64,000 nucleotides of DNA from Ryuthela nishihirai (taxonomy: Eukaryota > Arthropoda > Arachnida > Araneae > Heptathelidae), in contig JAWZYU010000028.1 in the NCBI GenBank assembly GCA_038380435.1, forward strand, positions 29,248,201 to 29,312,200, given 5' to 3'. This document shows positions 34,317-45,986 of this stretch, in pieces; within the stretch, counting starts at the first letter, position 1; the number at the start of each line of letters is the position of its first letter. The position numbers and the translations under genes were made by a program. The notes beneath the pieces are model-generated. The model was not told the origin of the DNA, did no database searches, and saw only the letters and a program-made list of their open reading frames with translations.

Positions 34317-34717
34317 TTTGTATATTAATATGTTACCATGTGGCGGCTTTTGCCAATTCACAGTGCTCATTAAAATATATATTTTTGTTTTTTAATCAAG
34401 ATTTTTTTTATTCCTGAAAAATATGGGATTTTTATTAATTGCAATTCATTATTAATTTCGAAATGTATGGTTTCGCTTTTAAAAAGATAGTTTTTGCTGA
34501 GACTCTTTAAGAATATAGTTACTTTCCCTAGTGGCTCTTCACCTAGTTTGAGTTGGATACAACTGATCTAAACTATACTTAAAGTAGAACGAAGAGAGGT
34601 TGAACAAATATGTTTCGCATTTTAAATTTAACTACTATACTGAAAATAAGATCTGAAAATGACTATATAGTTTTCCAAGTTCTAGATAAGGTTTTCTTCC
34701 AGGACAAATTAAACCAC
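34317..34717. other. Intergenic DNA, nothing recognised
   Basis: AT-rich sequence up to the 5' end of LINE copy 3. No features were found. Confidence 0.4.
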
Positions 34718-36973
34718 CTGTAAATGGTAGCTAGGTAGTCACTGGAAGGAGAGCTATGCACCAATCCCCTGTGATGATGCATAGAACCGGCCAGGCCTGG
34801 CACCTAATGTCCGACCCCGCCTTCTCGTAGTGCAGATCATTAGTACCTTTCAAAAGAGATATTCTCTTGTGGAAGTGAACGGAAGCGGAGGGCTGCCAGA
34901 TTAGTGTGGCCTACTGATCTAAACAACTATGGCTACTTTTCTTTTTTTTTCTACCCTGCTGAGGAGTGGTCAACCACAAGGTCCTGGTGCTGACGCTTGA
35001 TTATAGATCCTGAATTTGCTACACTGGTGGGCTTCTGTGGAGGGAAAATCTGCTGTGTTTTCTGTTGTTTGTGGGTTGACAGCCCCAAGTGAATAGATTC
35101 ACAGGATATGTTTATCAGCTGGTGGATAATCCTGAGCAGAGATCATCGAAGGCACCTGAACTCTTGCTTCTACTGGATCGTCAAATTCTACAATGGGGAA
35201 GTCTTCCAGTGTAGATGGCTACAGCCTTTAGTGGTGGGGGAAGGGTCTTTGCCCTATGTCTGCGATTAGGGGGCTGTTGATATTGTCGGCATTCCCTCTT
35301 TCAATAAACATTGTTTCTTTAAACATCTCACTAACCATTTTCTCTCGTTAGGTAGTTGGAATGTGGACTCTGCACAGAGCTTTTTCTCTTGATGTCCTCA
35401 CACAAGAATTCCACCATTATAATTTAGATATTCTCGGCTTGCAAGAGACCAGATAGACAGATAAAGGTCAGATTCTTAAAAATAATTTAAATTTCTCTTT
35501 TCAGAGTGGGAAGATAATAAGCATCAACAAGTCGTGGGTCTGCTTCTCAGCAGACACGCTAGTGATGCACTTCTAGGATATGAGTGCATTAATGAAAGGT
35601 TTCTTACAGCAAATTTCAGATGAGGATTAAAGACTTGAATGTTATCTGATGTTATGACCCCACTGAGGATCAGAAGGATAGGTTTTACGGACAATTCAGG
35701 ATATTCTGAATTCTGTCAAGAAAGGAGATATTACCCTTGTTCTAGGTGATTTCAATGCCAAAGTTGGTACTGACTGACCTTTGGAAAGGAGTGATACGCC
35801 CTTTTGGTATTTAGTAGCTGCAATGGGCAACGTCTCCTAATGGTTTCAGAATAATACAATTATTACAAACACTGCGACATATATAACTACACATGGGTTT
35901 CACCTGAAGGGCTGCATAAGAATATGATTGATTATATATTAATTAACAGCAAATGGGCTAGTTCTGTTAGAAATACCAGGGCATATAGGGGAGCTGAAAT
36001 TGGATCTGACCATTACCTTGTTAAAAGTGTCTTGCAACTTAAAAAGTGTTGCGCTAGGGTTAAAAATTTTACTTTTAATCCTGAAGCTCTGAAAGACCCA
36101 GTTATTGCCAAAGCTTACCATGATAGGTTACTTAGTCATTATGACAGTTATGGTATGCTTACTACTGAACTTGAGGAAGAATGGGACCATTTTAAACAGG
36201 CTTTTTTGGAAACAGTACTCTTTTAGGGAAAAAGGAGCAGAGGAGACACAATTATTTGAGTGATAAGTTACTTGAGCTTATTTTAGAAAGAAGGAACTGC
36301 AGGAATGTCCTTAATCAATACCCTACTAGTACTAATAGAAAGCATTACAGAGAACTTAATAAACGTGTAAAAGATCAGTTAGCTGCTGATAAGAATCTTT
36401 GACTTGATGGCTTGGCTGACAAAGCTGAGGAAGCAGTTAGATAGCACAACAGCAGAGAGCTGTACCAGATAGTTAATGTTTTGTGTGGTAGAAAACGGAC
36501 AGGTATACAGGGATTGAAGGATAAACAAAGTAAAGTTATAGAAGGTGAGAATTCTGTCATGGCTAGGTGGGTTGAGCATTTCAGTGATGTTCTAAACATG
36601 TGGGTAATTCTACTCACATTGTTTGCAATGATGATAGATGCATTGGTGGCTTTAATGTTGACCCTATAACACAATTTGAAGTTATTTTGGCTGTTTCAAA
36701 CTTAAACTTCATAAATCCCCAGGTGTAAACGAAATTTCTACGGAAATGCTTAGAGCTGGGAATGTTTGTTACCACTTGGATGACTGAAATTTTTGAATAT
36801 CTTTTATGATAAAGGCTTGGTTCCTAAGGATTTTTCCAGAGCTATTATTATCCCTATTTTCAAAAAAGGTGATCGCAGTTCTTGTGATAACTATAGGGGT
36901 ATCAGCCTACTGGGTTCCAGGCAAAGTTCTTTGCATGATTGTGCTTAATAAAATTTAAGAATCTGGTTGACAG

Positions 36974-37354
36974 GGTTGGGTTGTTTTTCCTCTGAGCGGC
37001 ACTTTTTTTCACACAATGGGCTAAATGGCCAGGTCACATGGACCCCGAAGGCTCAGAGAAGGTTGGGGAGGGGACCCACTGGAACAGCTGTTGGGAGACA
37101 GATGGTAGCCTCCCGTCAAGGCCATCCAGCGTGTTTAACGTGCACAGGGTATGGCTCTCCCGCACACGGGGCCACGGCTTAACGTCCCATCCGACGGACG
37201 GCGGCCTTTCCAAGCCCATCGGTGTCCCCTACTGACCGTGGGCAGGGCGGGGAATTTTGCAGAGATAAATCTCAACGCTGTCCCAGCTGGGACTCGAACC
37301 TGGGAACTACAGATTACGAGCCTGGCGCGCTACCGACTGAGCCACCCCCGCCCC
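36974..37354 (-). mobile_element. SINE-2, full length, with target-site duplication
   Basis: The best-preserved SINE-2 in the window, 381 bases. On the minus strand the head carries a perfect A box TGGCTCAGTCGG and B box GGTTCGAGTCC about 35 bases apart. CAGGCTCGTAATC lies between them, so the anticodon position reads CGT; other copies read CAT as in tRNA-Met. The core is GGGACGTTAAGCCGTGGCCC and the 3' end is GGAAAAACAACCCAACC. The 14-base AATCTGGTTGACAG repeats at 36960-36973 and 37355-37368. Its promoter boxes are intact, so transcription by RNA polymerase III is conceivable. Confidence 0.96.
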
Positions 37355-37368
37355 AATCTGGTTGACAG

Positions 37369-38480
37369 TCAATTGCGTGATGAGCAATATAAATTCAGCA
37401 GTGGTAGGGGATGTGTAGATCAGATATTTCCATTCACGCAGATTCTTGAGAAATGTTTAGAGTTTCAGAAACCTTTGGTTGTTAGATTTGTGGATTTCAA
37501 AAAGGCTTTTGACTCTGTTGATCGTCATAATTTGTGGTTGATTGTGAGATCATATGGTATACCTGACAAGTTAGTTAACATAATGAAAGTTCTCTAAAAT
37601 AACATTGAGTCGTATTCAGAGTTCGTATGGCTTGTAGTAACTGGTGTTCGACAAGGGTGCATTTTGTCTCCCTTTCTCTTCAGTTTGGTTATTGATTATG
37701 TTATGCGAAATTCACTTCAAGGGAAAGATTTTGGCCTTAAATGGACTCGAGATACGAAAATTTCTGATTTAGATTATGCTGATGATTTAGCCCTTTCGGC
37801 AAATGATGTTGATGAGATGAACTCTTTCATTCCAGCTGTTGATGAGACTGGTAGTAGAGTAGGTTTGGTTATAAACAGAGAGAAAACTAAAGTGATGAAA
37901 ATTGGTCAGGCAGGCTGTGATTCAGTTAATCTGAATGGTTGCAGTCTTGAGCAGGTGTCACATTTGAATTACCTTGGGGGCTACGTAACAGATACTGGTG
38001 ATGTGCGGCATGAGATTAACAGACGAATAGGGATTGCTGCCGGGACTTTTAAGAATTTATGGAGAGTGTGGAGAAATAGGCGTATACACCTAAAGATTAA
38101 AATTAGACTGTATAATAGTTTGGTTCTTTCTAGGGTTAGTTATGGTAGTGAAACTTGGACACTTTGTAAACAAGATAACAGGAAACTAGATGATTTTGAT
38201 TCTAGATGCTTACGCAGTATCTTGGGCATTAGGTGGTTCAACTTTGTAACTAATGATGAGGTTTAGGCAAAGGAGTCTGCAACCTCCTTTAAGCAGCATA
38301 TTGTGCAGAGAGAGACTCCGTTGGTTTGACTATGTTGCCCTTATAGATAATTATAGATTGGCGAATAGGGTTATGAACAGTGTGCCTAAAGGCTGCAGAA
38401 AGTGGGGGAGACCAATGAGGCGGTGGGCAGACAATGTCAACAGGACCTTTTTAGTATTTGTGTGCAGTGACCAGATGTAG
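37369..38480 (+). pseudogene. LINE reverse transcriptase, copy 3
   Basis: Continues the RT after the SINE: GRGCVDQIFPFTQILEKC and motif A FVDFKKAFDSVDRH (frame ending about 37597). A damaged motif B, SPFLFSLVIDYV (from 37664), and motif C DLDYADDLALSAND follow, then the conserved downstream region up to a frameshift near 38260. The C-terminal part (38253-38480) has further changes, such as RWFDYV where the sisters read RWFGHV. Confidence 0.85.
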
Positions 38481-38858
38481 CTCAGGACAAACTTGCTTGG
38501 AGAACTAAATTGCACTGTCTGGTTGGACCTCTGTATCCCATGGCTGGTTGAGGATGATGATGAAAATGATTATTACCAAAGTTTGCGAAAAAGATTTAGT
38601 GCTTTGGTTTTATATCATTTCCAAGAAATTTTGGAACAAAACATGGAGAAATAGAAACATTTTGGTCAATATAAGGTTGACCCCAAATATTACCTTAACG
38701 TACTGTGGCTCATCACAAGTGATGGAGAACACTTTGAGCTTTGTAATGTTTTATAAATGGTCTCATTATTACTCATTAGTTAAAAAGTTATGTATATTGG
38801 CAGAACAGTTGCCACAGAAATAAAATATAGTTCTTTTTGTTCATTTCGGTAAGACTAG

Positions 38859-39190
38859 GTTTGGATTGTTTTACCTCTGAGCTATTCCTTTTTGCACATA
38901 ATAGGCTAAATGACCAGGCCATAAGGACTTCGGAGAAAGATGGGTTAAGGGAACCCACTGGACAGCTGTTAGGAGACAGAAAGAGGCTTCCCGCTATGGC
39001 AATCCAACATGTTCTCTATCGAGCGCAAGGTACAACTCTCCTGCAAATGGAGCCACAGTTTAACACCCCATCTGTTGAATGGCGGCTTTTCCAAGCCCAT
39101 CGCTGTCTCCTACTGACTTCAGGCAGGGAGTTTTGCGAAGATAAATCTCAACGTTGTTCAAGGTGGACTCGCACCTGCGAACTGCAGTCA
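38859..39190 (-). mobile_element. SINE-2 copy with target-site duplication
   Basis: Reverse-complement SINE-2: ATTGTTTTACCTCTGAGC at the left, GGCTTTTCCAAGCCCATCGC, and a degraded head (GGACTCGCACCTGCGAACTG) at the right. GTAAGRCTAG flanks it at 38849-38858 and 39191-39200. Confidence 0.85.
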
Positions 39191-39504
39191 GTAAGGCTAG
39201 AGGAAGCCCGTGCAAACATTTTAGCCGAATGTCCGCATAGAAAGTTGAAATGGAATGGCGGCCTGCATAAAATATATATAAAGAATAATATAACCAGAGC
39301 AAAAAAATTATTTCAAAGAAAATTCAAGTTGCTGAAGTTGAGCTTTTTGTACTCTTACGTTATTTTTCTCTTTTACAATTTTAATTTACTTGTCATCAGT
39401 AGTTCGCGGGTTCGCACAAAACAAGATGGTTGGCGACAGTTTGCCTAGACCTAGTCTAGAGGGTCGTCCATATTTTGTGAAACTGGAGAAGATTAGTGAT
39501 TATA

Positions 39505-39696
39505 TTAGTAGTATAAATAAATGAGAGTTCTGGAACAATGTTAAAGTATAGGGAATCCCATGTTAACCTATGGGACATTTTTCGGGAGATGAGCGTTGAC
39601 GTGGTTTTTGGGAAGACGTTCTGCGTGAAACACAGGACACAAGGGTGGTTTCGTTGGAAAAATGTTGCAGTTATCCACCACTGAATTATTGGACTG
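39505..39696 (+). repeat. Left terminal inverted repeat of the Polinton-like element
   Basis: Shares long blocks with the reverse complement of 47721-47911: AAATGAGAGTTCTGGAACAA, GGGAATCCCATGTTAACCTA, CGTTGACGTGGTTTTTGGGA and AAATGTTGCAGTTATC. About 90 percent of positions appear identical by eye. The outermost bases are TTAGTA at both ends. Confidence 0.92.
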
Positions 39697-40650
39697 TTGG
39701 GGTGTAAAATTCGGTAAAATAGGAGAAATCGAGAAAAGCAAGACAGTTTGGGAAATTAGTTAAAAAAAATATGACAGTTCAAAATCAACAGGTAAAATGA
39801 GGTTTTCGAGGACTGCGGGAGAAAAATATGACTGAAAAAATAGATTTTTGGGTGCTACCTATGAATGTATGAATTTTTTATGTTCCAGTAAGGATGAGGA
39901 CTAATTACACTTTTTTAAGTTAATTAGACATTAGTAGGAAAAAAGCCCCCTGTTGTCGGTCAAGACGGTCCATCTCATTTTTTTCCCATTCACAGAGTCT
40001 ATTGCAGCATCGATGTAGGCTGTTGTTTTCAGTATACATTGCAGAGGGCGTCACCGACTTCAGGCATGAGGTCTGCAGGAAATATTATTAATAAGCTCTG
40101 CTGATAATCTCTTCATGGGGAAGGCTACTGCTCGAAACATGTTTGCATTGCTGTGACACTAGTGCTGACTGAAGCTCTCTTAGACACCTCTTTGTATTAA
40201 TTAATAAAGACTTAAAAAATCACTCAGGCGTTGAGGGAAAATAAAGCTGAATTCATATGGGGGAGTTTCTAAACTCTTCATTTCTTCCCCCCCCCCTCGT
40301 TTCTCTCCCGTTGTATCTAGTCTCTTTATATACACTTATTTCATGCGCAGCATTTGTGGGGCATTGCCACTGTGAAAGTGATGCTTTGCTTATGATAGCG
40401 ATGCTTCCTGTTCAAATCTCGCAATATGACGTAATGAATGTATTCTGAGAGACTTCTTGTTGACGCTAACGGAAATACAATCTTGTTTGGCTCTGAGCAA
40501 TGGTTGGCTCACTCGGTTCAAAAAGCAAATAAAGATGTGAAAGTAATATTGGGATGTATCTTCGCAATGCAACTCCATTCGTGATTACTCAATTGTGGGT
40601 TATTGCCATCTTAAGCGTGATGCTTGCTTAGTATTCGTCCGAATAATTTT
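39697..40650. other. Polinton-like element, non-coding left part
   Basis: Between the left TIR and a tandem duplication. I see no viral gene; the short plus-strand frame at 40257 (63 codons) resembles nothing. Genes lost by deletion may once have been here. Confidence 0.4.
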
Positions 40651-40654
40651 TTGC

Positions 40655-40966
40655 AAAACTTGACTTATTTTACCAGTACCAGAAATAACACCACAACCCG
40701 ACCTCTTCCGGTGTGGTGGCGTATATTTGCAATAAGGATCTCGGTTGGCTTAACATTCATGATTTCTAAAAAAAAAAAGTATTGTTGGATAAAGTGTTGG
40801 GGAACTCTTGGAAAACTTGACTTATTTTACCAGTGCCTGAAATCACACCACGACCCGACCTCTTCCGGTGTAGTGGCATATATCTGCAATAAGGATCTCA
40901 GTTGGTTTAACATTCATGATTTCCAAAAAAAAAATGTTGGATAAAGTGTTGGGGAACTTTTGTTTT
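40655..40966. repeat. Tandem duplication, two units of about 156 bases
   Basis: ACTTGACTTATTTTACCAGT, CCCGACCTCTTCCGGTGT, GCAATAAGGATCTC and GGATAAAGTGTTGGGGAACT occur in both units (about 40657-40811 and 40813-40966) with about 10 differences. It lies inside the Polinton-like element. Confidence 0.9.
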
Positions 40967-41072
40967 TGGTAGAAAGGCTATGATTAGTGGTAAGTTATCT
41001 TATTAATTTTGCTATTTCTATAATGGCAGATTTATTATATGGATTGAACTAGACTGCAAATATTTATGGTTT

Positions 41073-41714
41073 CTAAAAAGCAACAGTATTGTTGAATAAT
41101 ATTTTATGTTCTTTTTTGACAATGATATCGTTTCTTAGCAAAATATCCAAAATTTTAACAATTTCATTTACAACTTCTGTACTGGTATTTCCAGCTCGTT
41201 TACTGGCAACTAAAACTAATAATTTTTCACAAATATCGTCGAAATTCTGATATAATTCCAAACCGGATTTTTGACTTTCTATTACTGCTAGTATCATTTT
41301 AATCATTTTTAAATATTTTCTAAGTGCGTCAATGTGATTTTCGATAATTTGATATTTCTTAGTAGTTCTACCAGAACGTTTCGTTTCAGTAGCCTTATTG
41401 CCCAAAAGTTTCTGAAGATGGCCGATTGTTTTATAAATCATTTCTTTCAGTTCAGGAGTGGAATTGCTCACCTGTAAGATTTCACTCGGAAGTTTTAATT
41501 TATATTGGTTTAATATTTCATCTTGCAAGTTGGGATCTGGATTATACATGAACGATTTTTCGTGCATCTCAGTTTGCTCTTCCGCTTCTAAAGGTTTTAT
41601 GGCTTCTTGTATGTTTTCCATGGTTTTCTCACGGACTGTTTCTAAATTTTTAAATTTTTCTACTACCGGTTTGTAAAAATTTTCGAGCGTTTCCTTAACT
41701 TGCTCTTCTTCCAA
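41073..41714 (-). CDS. Unknown charged coiled-coil-like protein of the Polinton-like element
   Basis: 213 codons, intact, minus strand. The product is rich in Glu and Lys with a heptad-like N-terminal half (EEEQVKETLENFYKPVVEKF) and a more hydrophobic C-terminal half (YLKMIKMILAVIESQKSG, EIVKILDILLRNDIIVKKEH). There is no signal peptide, membrane span or enzyme motif. Adenovirus-like elements often carry lineage-specific structural or accessory genes at such positions, but I do not recognise the family. It is the only gene of the element with no visible break. Its position at the end of the gene row, downstream of the fibre-like frames, suggests a structural or assembly role; that is inference. 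Confidence 0.6.
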   Translation of the reverse strand: MEEEQVKETLENFYKPVVEKFKNLETVREKTMENIQEAIKPLEAEEQTEMHEKSFMYNPDPNLQDEILNQYKLKLPSEILQVSNSTPELKEMIYKTIGHLQKLLGNKATETKRSGRTTKKYQIIENHIDALRKYLKMIKMILAVIESQKSGLELYQNFDDICEKLLVLVASKRAGNTSTEVVNEIVKILDILLRNDIIVKKEHKILFNNTVAF

Positions 41715-41804
41715 AATACTGCCCTCGATTTTTTAATTTTGTGATGGCTCTCGATTTCAATATTTCGCCTATAATATTATGTAATTGTTTAATATCTTTC
41801 ATCT

Positions 41805-43106
41805 CTATCCATATGAAAATAAAACATATACCCAGTGATTAAAGTCAGAAACAAGACCTCCAGGTTCCGTTCTTCTTTCTTTTGGATCTGGACAGTGTCT
41901 AGCAAGTGAAACACTAATCTTGCTGCTCCTGTCAAATTTCTTGTTTACTGGAATAACAGAAAAGAATTGCTGAAGTTGTGGTTCAACTTCAATGAATTTT
42001 TGATCGTCCAAGTTGATACTATAATTTATACAAAAAGAGGGATTTGTTGTACTATAATTTATACAAAAGAGAGGATTGTTTCTAATGGATAAATGGTAAT
42101 TATATTTGAAAATAGGTGGCGTTAGTTGGTCGAATTTTGATTTTATCAATATAATTGGATGAGACTGCACTTCTTTCATTTCTTTATCACCATAAGTAAC
42201 GCAAATTGCAGTATTTCTTATCAACGTATAGTTTTGTAGCAGCATCATTGTTTAGAATTGGAGTGCCAGCATTCGTAATTCGTTTTCCATTTGCATCGCC
42301 ATTGAAACTGTTCCCATTTGATGCAAAAAGTCCATTTTCATTTCTCAATAGAGAATTGGATGGGTTAGGATCTAACTTTGTCAAGCCATCAACGTAACTT
42401 TTTGTTGTCGCATTTCTGTTATTCCTCGGTTCCCCGAGGTTTCCTATTCTCTTATTGTTTACATTAAAGACATCCTCACCAGTTAATGCGACTTTTTCTA
42501 AATGTCCCTTAGTTACAGCAGCAGAATCAGACTCGGGATCGGCAATATCAACGATTTGTTTTTGTTTTCTGCATTGAAACGATGTCTGTCGAATGCAATG
42601 CTGCGCAGAACGTATAGCCTATCTTTATTTCTTATCAATGTATTCATTGGACTATTTTGAACAGTGGTCAAGTTGTCGACGTAGTGTTTCCTAGTGGCAT
42701 TGGATGAATCGGTCGGGTGTGCAAGATTTTTAATGCGTTTATTACTTGCATCGTAATTGTCATCGTCATTGCAAAGTGCTCTTTTTTCCAAATATCGTTT
42801 TGTAACTGCTCCAGAATCTGCATCCGGTTCAATGACATTGATTATTTGTTTGTTTCGCAAATTGTAGCTGTTCCGAAAAATTAAAGAAGTATTATAAACC
42901 TATTGAATGGTAGCGGCATCTACATTTTCTATAGTTCTGCCTATATTTGTTATTCTTTTAGTATTTGCATCATAATTTCCTGTGCGATTCAGTGTTATAG
43001 ATTCTTGTTGTAGATACTGTTTTGTCACAGAATCCGAACTCTCTTCGGGATTGGCTACATTTCTCAATTTTTTATTACTAATGTCGTAGTCCCCATCGTG
43101 TGTCAT
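41805..43106 (-). pseudogene. Tail-fibre-like repeat protein, frame-broken
   Basis: About seven imperfect repeats of 30-60 residues are spread over several frames. Each has a basic motif such as NKRIKNL or NKRIGNL, then Pro after 2-4 residues, a Glu/Asp/Ser-rich turn, and an [AS]-x-T-[KR]-x-[YH]-[VL] end (for example SVTKQYL, AVTKRYL, ATTKSYVD, AATKLYVD). The same N-x(3-5)-P-x(4-6)-D-A-A-T-K-x-Y-V-D pattern is well known in tails and fibres of double-stranded DNA phages and occurs in some Polinton or large DNA virus proteins. At least three breaks (near 42900, 42560 and 42195) disrupt it. The last part (42130-41805) has no repeat motif. A fibre or adhesion role is inferred from the motif only. 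Confidence 0.65.
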
Positions 43107-43232
43107 TTAAAACTGACACCTGAAATTTCCGCTGGTTCTCTTTCGGAAATGGTCTGTGAGTTGATGACGCCAAACTTTGTCAAGTAATTCATCATTATTT
43201 TCCAAAATTCTTCCTGTATTTGAGAGCTATGT

Positions 43233-43272
43233 ACTTCGTTTTTTATCGATTAATAAGAAATTGTGTGGTTTT
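43233..43272 (-). pseudogene. Packaging ATPase, C-terminal end beyond the LINE insertion
   Basis: A short piece reading KPHNFLLIDKKRST then stop, directly after the LINE tail. It fits the C-terminus of the ATPase whose main part lies at 45987-46555. TTTCA is shared at the two LINE junctions and may be a short target duplication. Confidence 0.55.
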
Positions 43273-43276
43273 GAAA

Positions 43277-43379
<103 letters not shown>

Positions 43380-43395
43380 CTCAAGCAGCCAAGGT

Positions 43396-45632
43396 CTACG
43401 GAGGTCCAACCAAACCATGCAATTTAGTTCTCCAAGCAAGTCTGTCCTGAGCTACATCTACTGCATCTGGCCACTGCACACCAATTCTAATAAGGTCCTG
43501 TTTGACATTGTCTGCCCACCGCATCCTAGGTCTCCCCTTCTTTCTGAGGCCTTTAGGCACACTGTTCATAACCCTATTCGCCAATCTATAATTATTCATA
43601 CGAGCAACATGGCCAAACCAACGGAGTCTCTCTCTGCACAATATGCTGCTTAAAGGAGGTTGCAAACTCCTTTGTCTAACCTCATCATTAGTTACAAAGT
43701 TGAACCACCTAATGCCCAAGATACTGCATAAGCATCTGGAATCAAAAGCATCTAGTTTCCTGTTATCTTGTTTACAAAGTGTCCAAGTTTCACTACCATA
43801 ACTAACCCTAGAAAGAACCAAACTATTATACAGCCTAATTTTAGTCTTTAGGTGTATACGCCTATTTCTCCACACTCTCCATAGATTCTTAAAAGTCCCT
43901 GCAGCAATCCCTATTCGTCTGTTAATCTCATGCCGCACATCACCATTATCTGTTACATAGCTCCCAAGATAATTAAACTGTGACACCTGCTCAAGACTGC
44001 AACCATTCAGATTAACTGAATCACAGCCTGCCTGACCAATTTTCATCACTTTAGTTTTCTCTCTGTTTATAACCAAACCTACTCTACTACCAGTCTCATC
44101 AACAGCTCGAATGAAAGAGTTCATCTCATCAACATCATTTGCCAAAAGGGCTAAATCATCAGCATAATCTAAATCAGAAATTTTCGTATCTCCTGCCCAT
44201 TTAAGGCCAAAATCTTTCCCTTGAAGTGAATTTCGCATAACATAATCAATAACCAAACTAAAGAGAAAAGGAGACAAAATGCACCCTTGTCGAACACCAG
44301 AAGTAATGCTAAACCAACTGCTACAAGCCTTACCAACTCTCACACACGACTCAGTGTTATTATAGAGCGCTTTGATTATGTTAACTAACTTGTCTGGTAT
44401 ACCATATGATCTCACAATCAACCACAAATTTTGATGATCAACAGCGTCGAAAGCCTCTTTGAAATCAACAAAGCTAGCAACCAAAGGTTTCTGAAACTCT
44501 AAATATTTCTCAAGAATCTGCCTAAGTGAAAATATCTGATCTACATATCCCCTACAACTTCTGAATCCACATTGCTCATCACGCAATTGACTGTCAAGCA
44601 GATATTTAATTCTATTAAGCACAATCATGGAAAGAACTTTACCTGGAACAGAGAGTAGGCTGATACCCCTATAGTTATCACAAGAACTGCGATCACCTTT
44701 TTTGAAAATAGGGATAATAATAGCTCTGATAAAATCTTTAGGAACCATGCCTTTATCATAAAAGATATTAAAAATTTCAGTCATCCAAGTGGTAACCGAA
44801 ACATTCCCAGTTCTAAGCATTTCCGTAGTAATTTCATCTACACCTGGGGATTTAGGAAGTTTAAGTTTAGAAATAGCCAAAATAACTTCAGACTGTATTA
44901 AAGCCACCAATGCATCTATCATGATTGCAAACAATGGGAGTAGAATTAACCACATTGTTTAGAACATCACTGAAATGCTCAGCCCACCTAGCCATGACAG
45001 AATCCTCACCTTCTATAACCGTACCTTGCTTATCCTGCAATCCCTGTATACCTATTCGTTTTCTACCACACAAAATATTAACTATCTGATACAGCTCTCT
45101 GCTGTTGTGCTGTCTAACTGCTTCCTTGGCTTTGTCAGCCAAACCATCAAGCCAAAGATTCTTATCAGCAGCTAACTGATCCTTTACACTTTTATTAAGT
45201 TCTCTGTAGGTGGATTAGGACTAGTAGGTTATTGATTAAGGGCATTCCTGCAGCTCTTTCTTTCTGAAATAAGCTCAAGTGCCTTATCACTCAGATAATT
45301 CTGCCACTGCTCCTTTTTTCCTAAAAGAGTACTGTTAGTATTCAAAAAAGCCTGTTTAAAATGATCCCATTCTTGCTCAACTTCAGTAGAAGCATACCAT
45401 GACTCTCATAATAACTAAGTAACCTATCATGGTAAGCTTTGGCTATAACTGGGTCTTTCAGAGCGTCAGTATTAAAAGTAAATTTTTTGACCCTAGCACA
45501 ACACTTTTTAAGTTTAAGTTGCAAGACACTTTTAACAAGGTAATGGTCAGATGCAATGTCAGCTCCCCTATATGACTTGGTATTCCTAACAGAACTAGCC
45601 CATTTGCTGTTAATTAATATATAATCAATCAT
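43396..45632 (-). pseudogene. LINE endonuclease end and reverse transcriptase, copy 4
   Basis: 45632-45342 encodes MIDYILINSKWASSVRN and SDHYLVKSVLQLK. 45142-44888 encodes the linker. 44955-43396 is an uninterrupted RT of about 519 codons with SPGVDEITTEMLR, NYRGISLLSVPGK, motif A FVDFKEAFDAVD, motif B SGVRQGCILSPFLFSL, motif C DLDYADDLALLAND and the C-terminal KGRPRMRWADNVKQDL block ending at LVGPP. This is the longest intact RT frame in the window. Two frameshifts (near 45340 and 44920) separate the pieces. It would serve well as a family reference. Confidence 0.9.
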
Positions 45633-45986
45633 ATTCTATGCAGCCCATCAGGTGAAACCCATGTGTACTTATGTATGCCGCAGTGTTTGTAATAAGTGTT
45701 AGTTATTCTGAAACCATTGAGTTTACTTACCTGTAGGAGACGTTGCCCATTGCCATTGCAGCTACCAATAACAAAAGGGACTATTACTCCTCCCCAAAGG
45801 TCAGACTCAGTATCAACTTTGGCATTGAAGTCACCTGGAACAAGGGTAATATCTCTTTTCTCGATAGAATTCAAAATATCCTGAAGTTGTCCATAAAACC
45901 TATCCTTCTCATCCTCATTGGCATCCTCAGTGGGGGCATGATAGCAGATAACATTCAAGTCTTTAACGATTGTCTGAAATGCATAA

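Larger units (their letters stand above)
34718..38561 (+). mobile_element. RTE-like LINE, copy 3, most decayed near-full-length copy
   Basis: Starts CTGTAAATGGTAGCTAGG and ends in GGATGATGATGA near 38561. Many small deletions interrupt the endonuclease part (35340-36230), where only MIDYILINSKWASSVRN and GSDHYLV (35924-36010) are clean. A full-length SINE-2 is inserted in the RT at 36974-37354. Confidence 0.9.
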
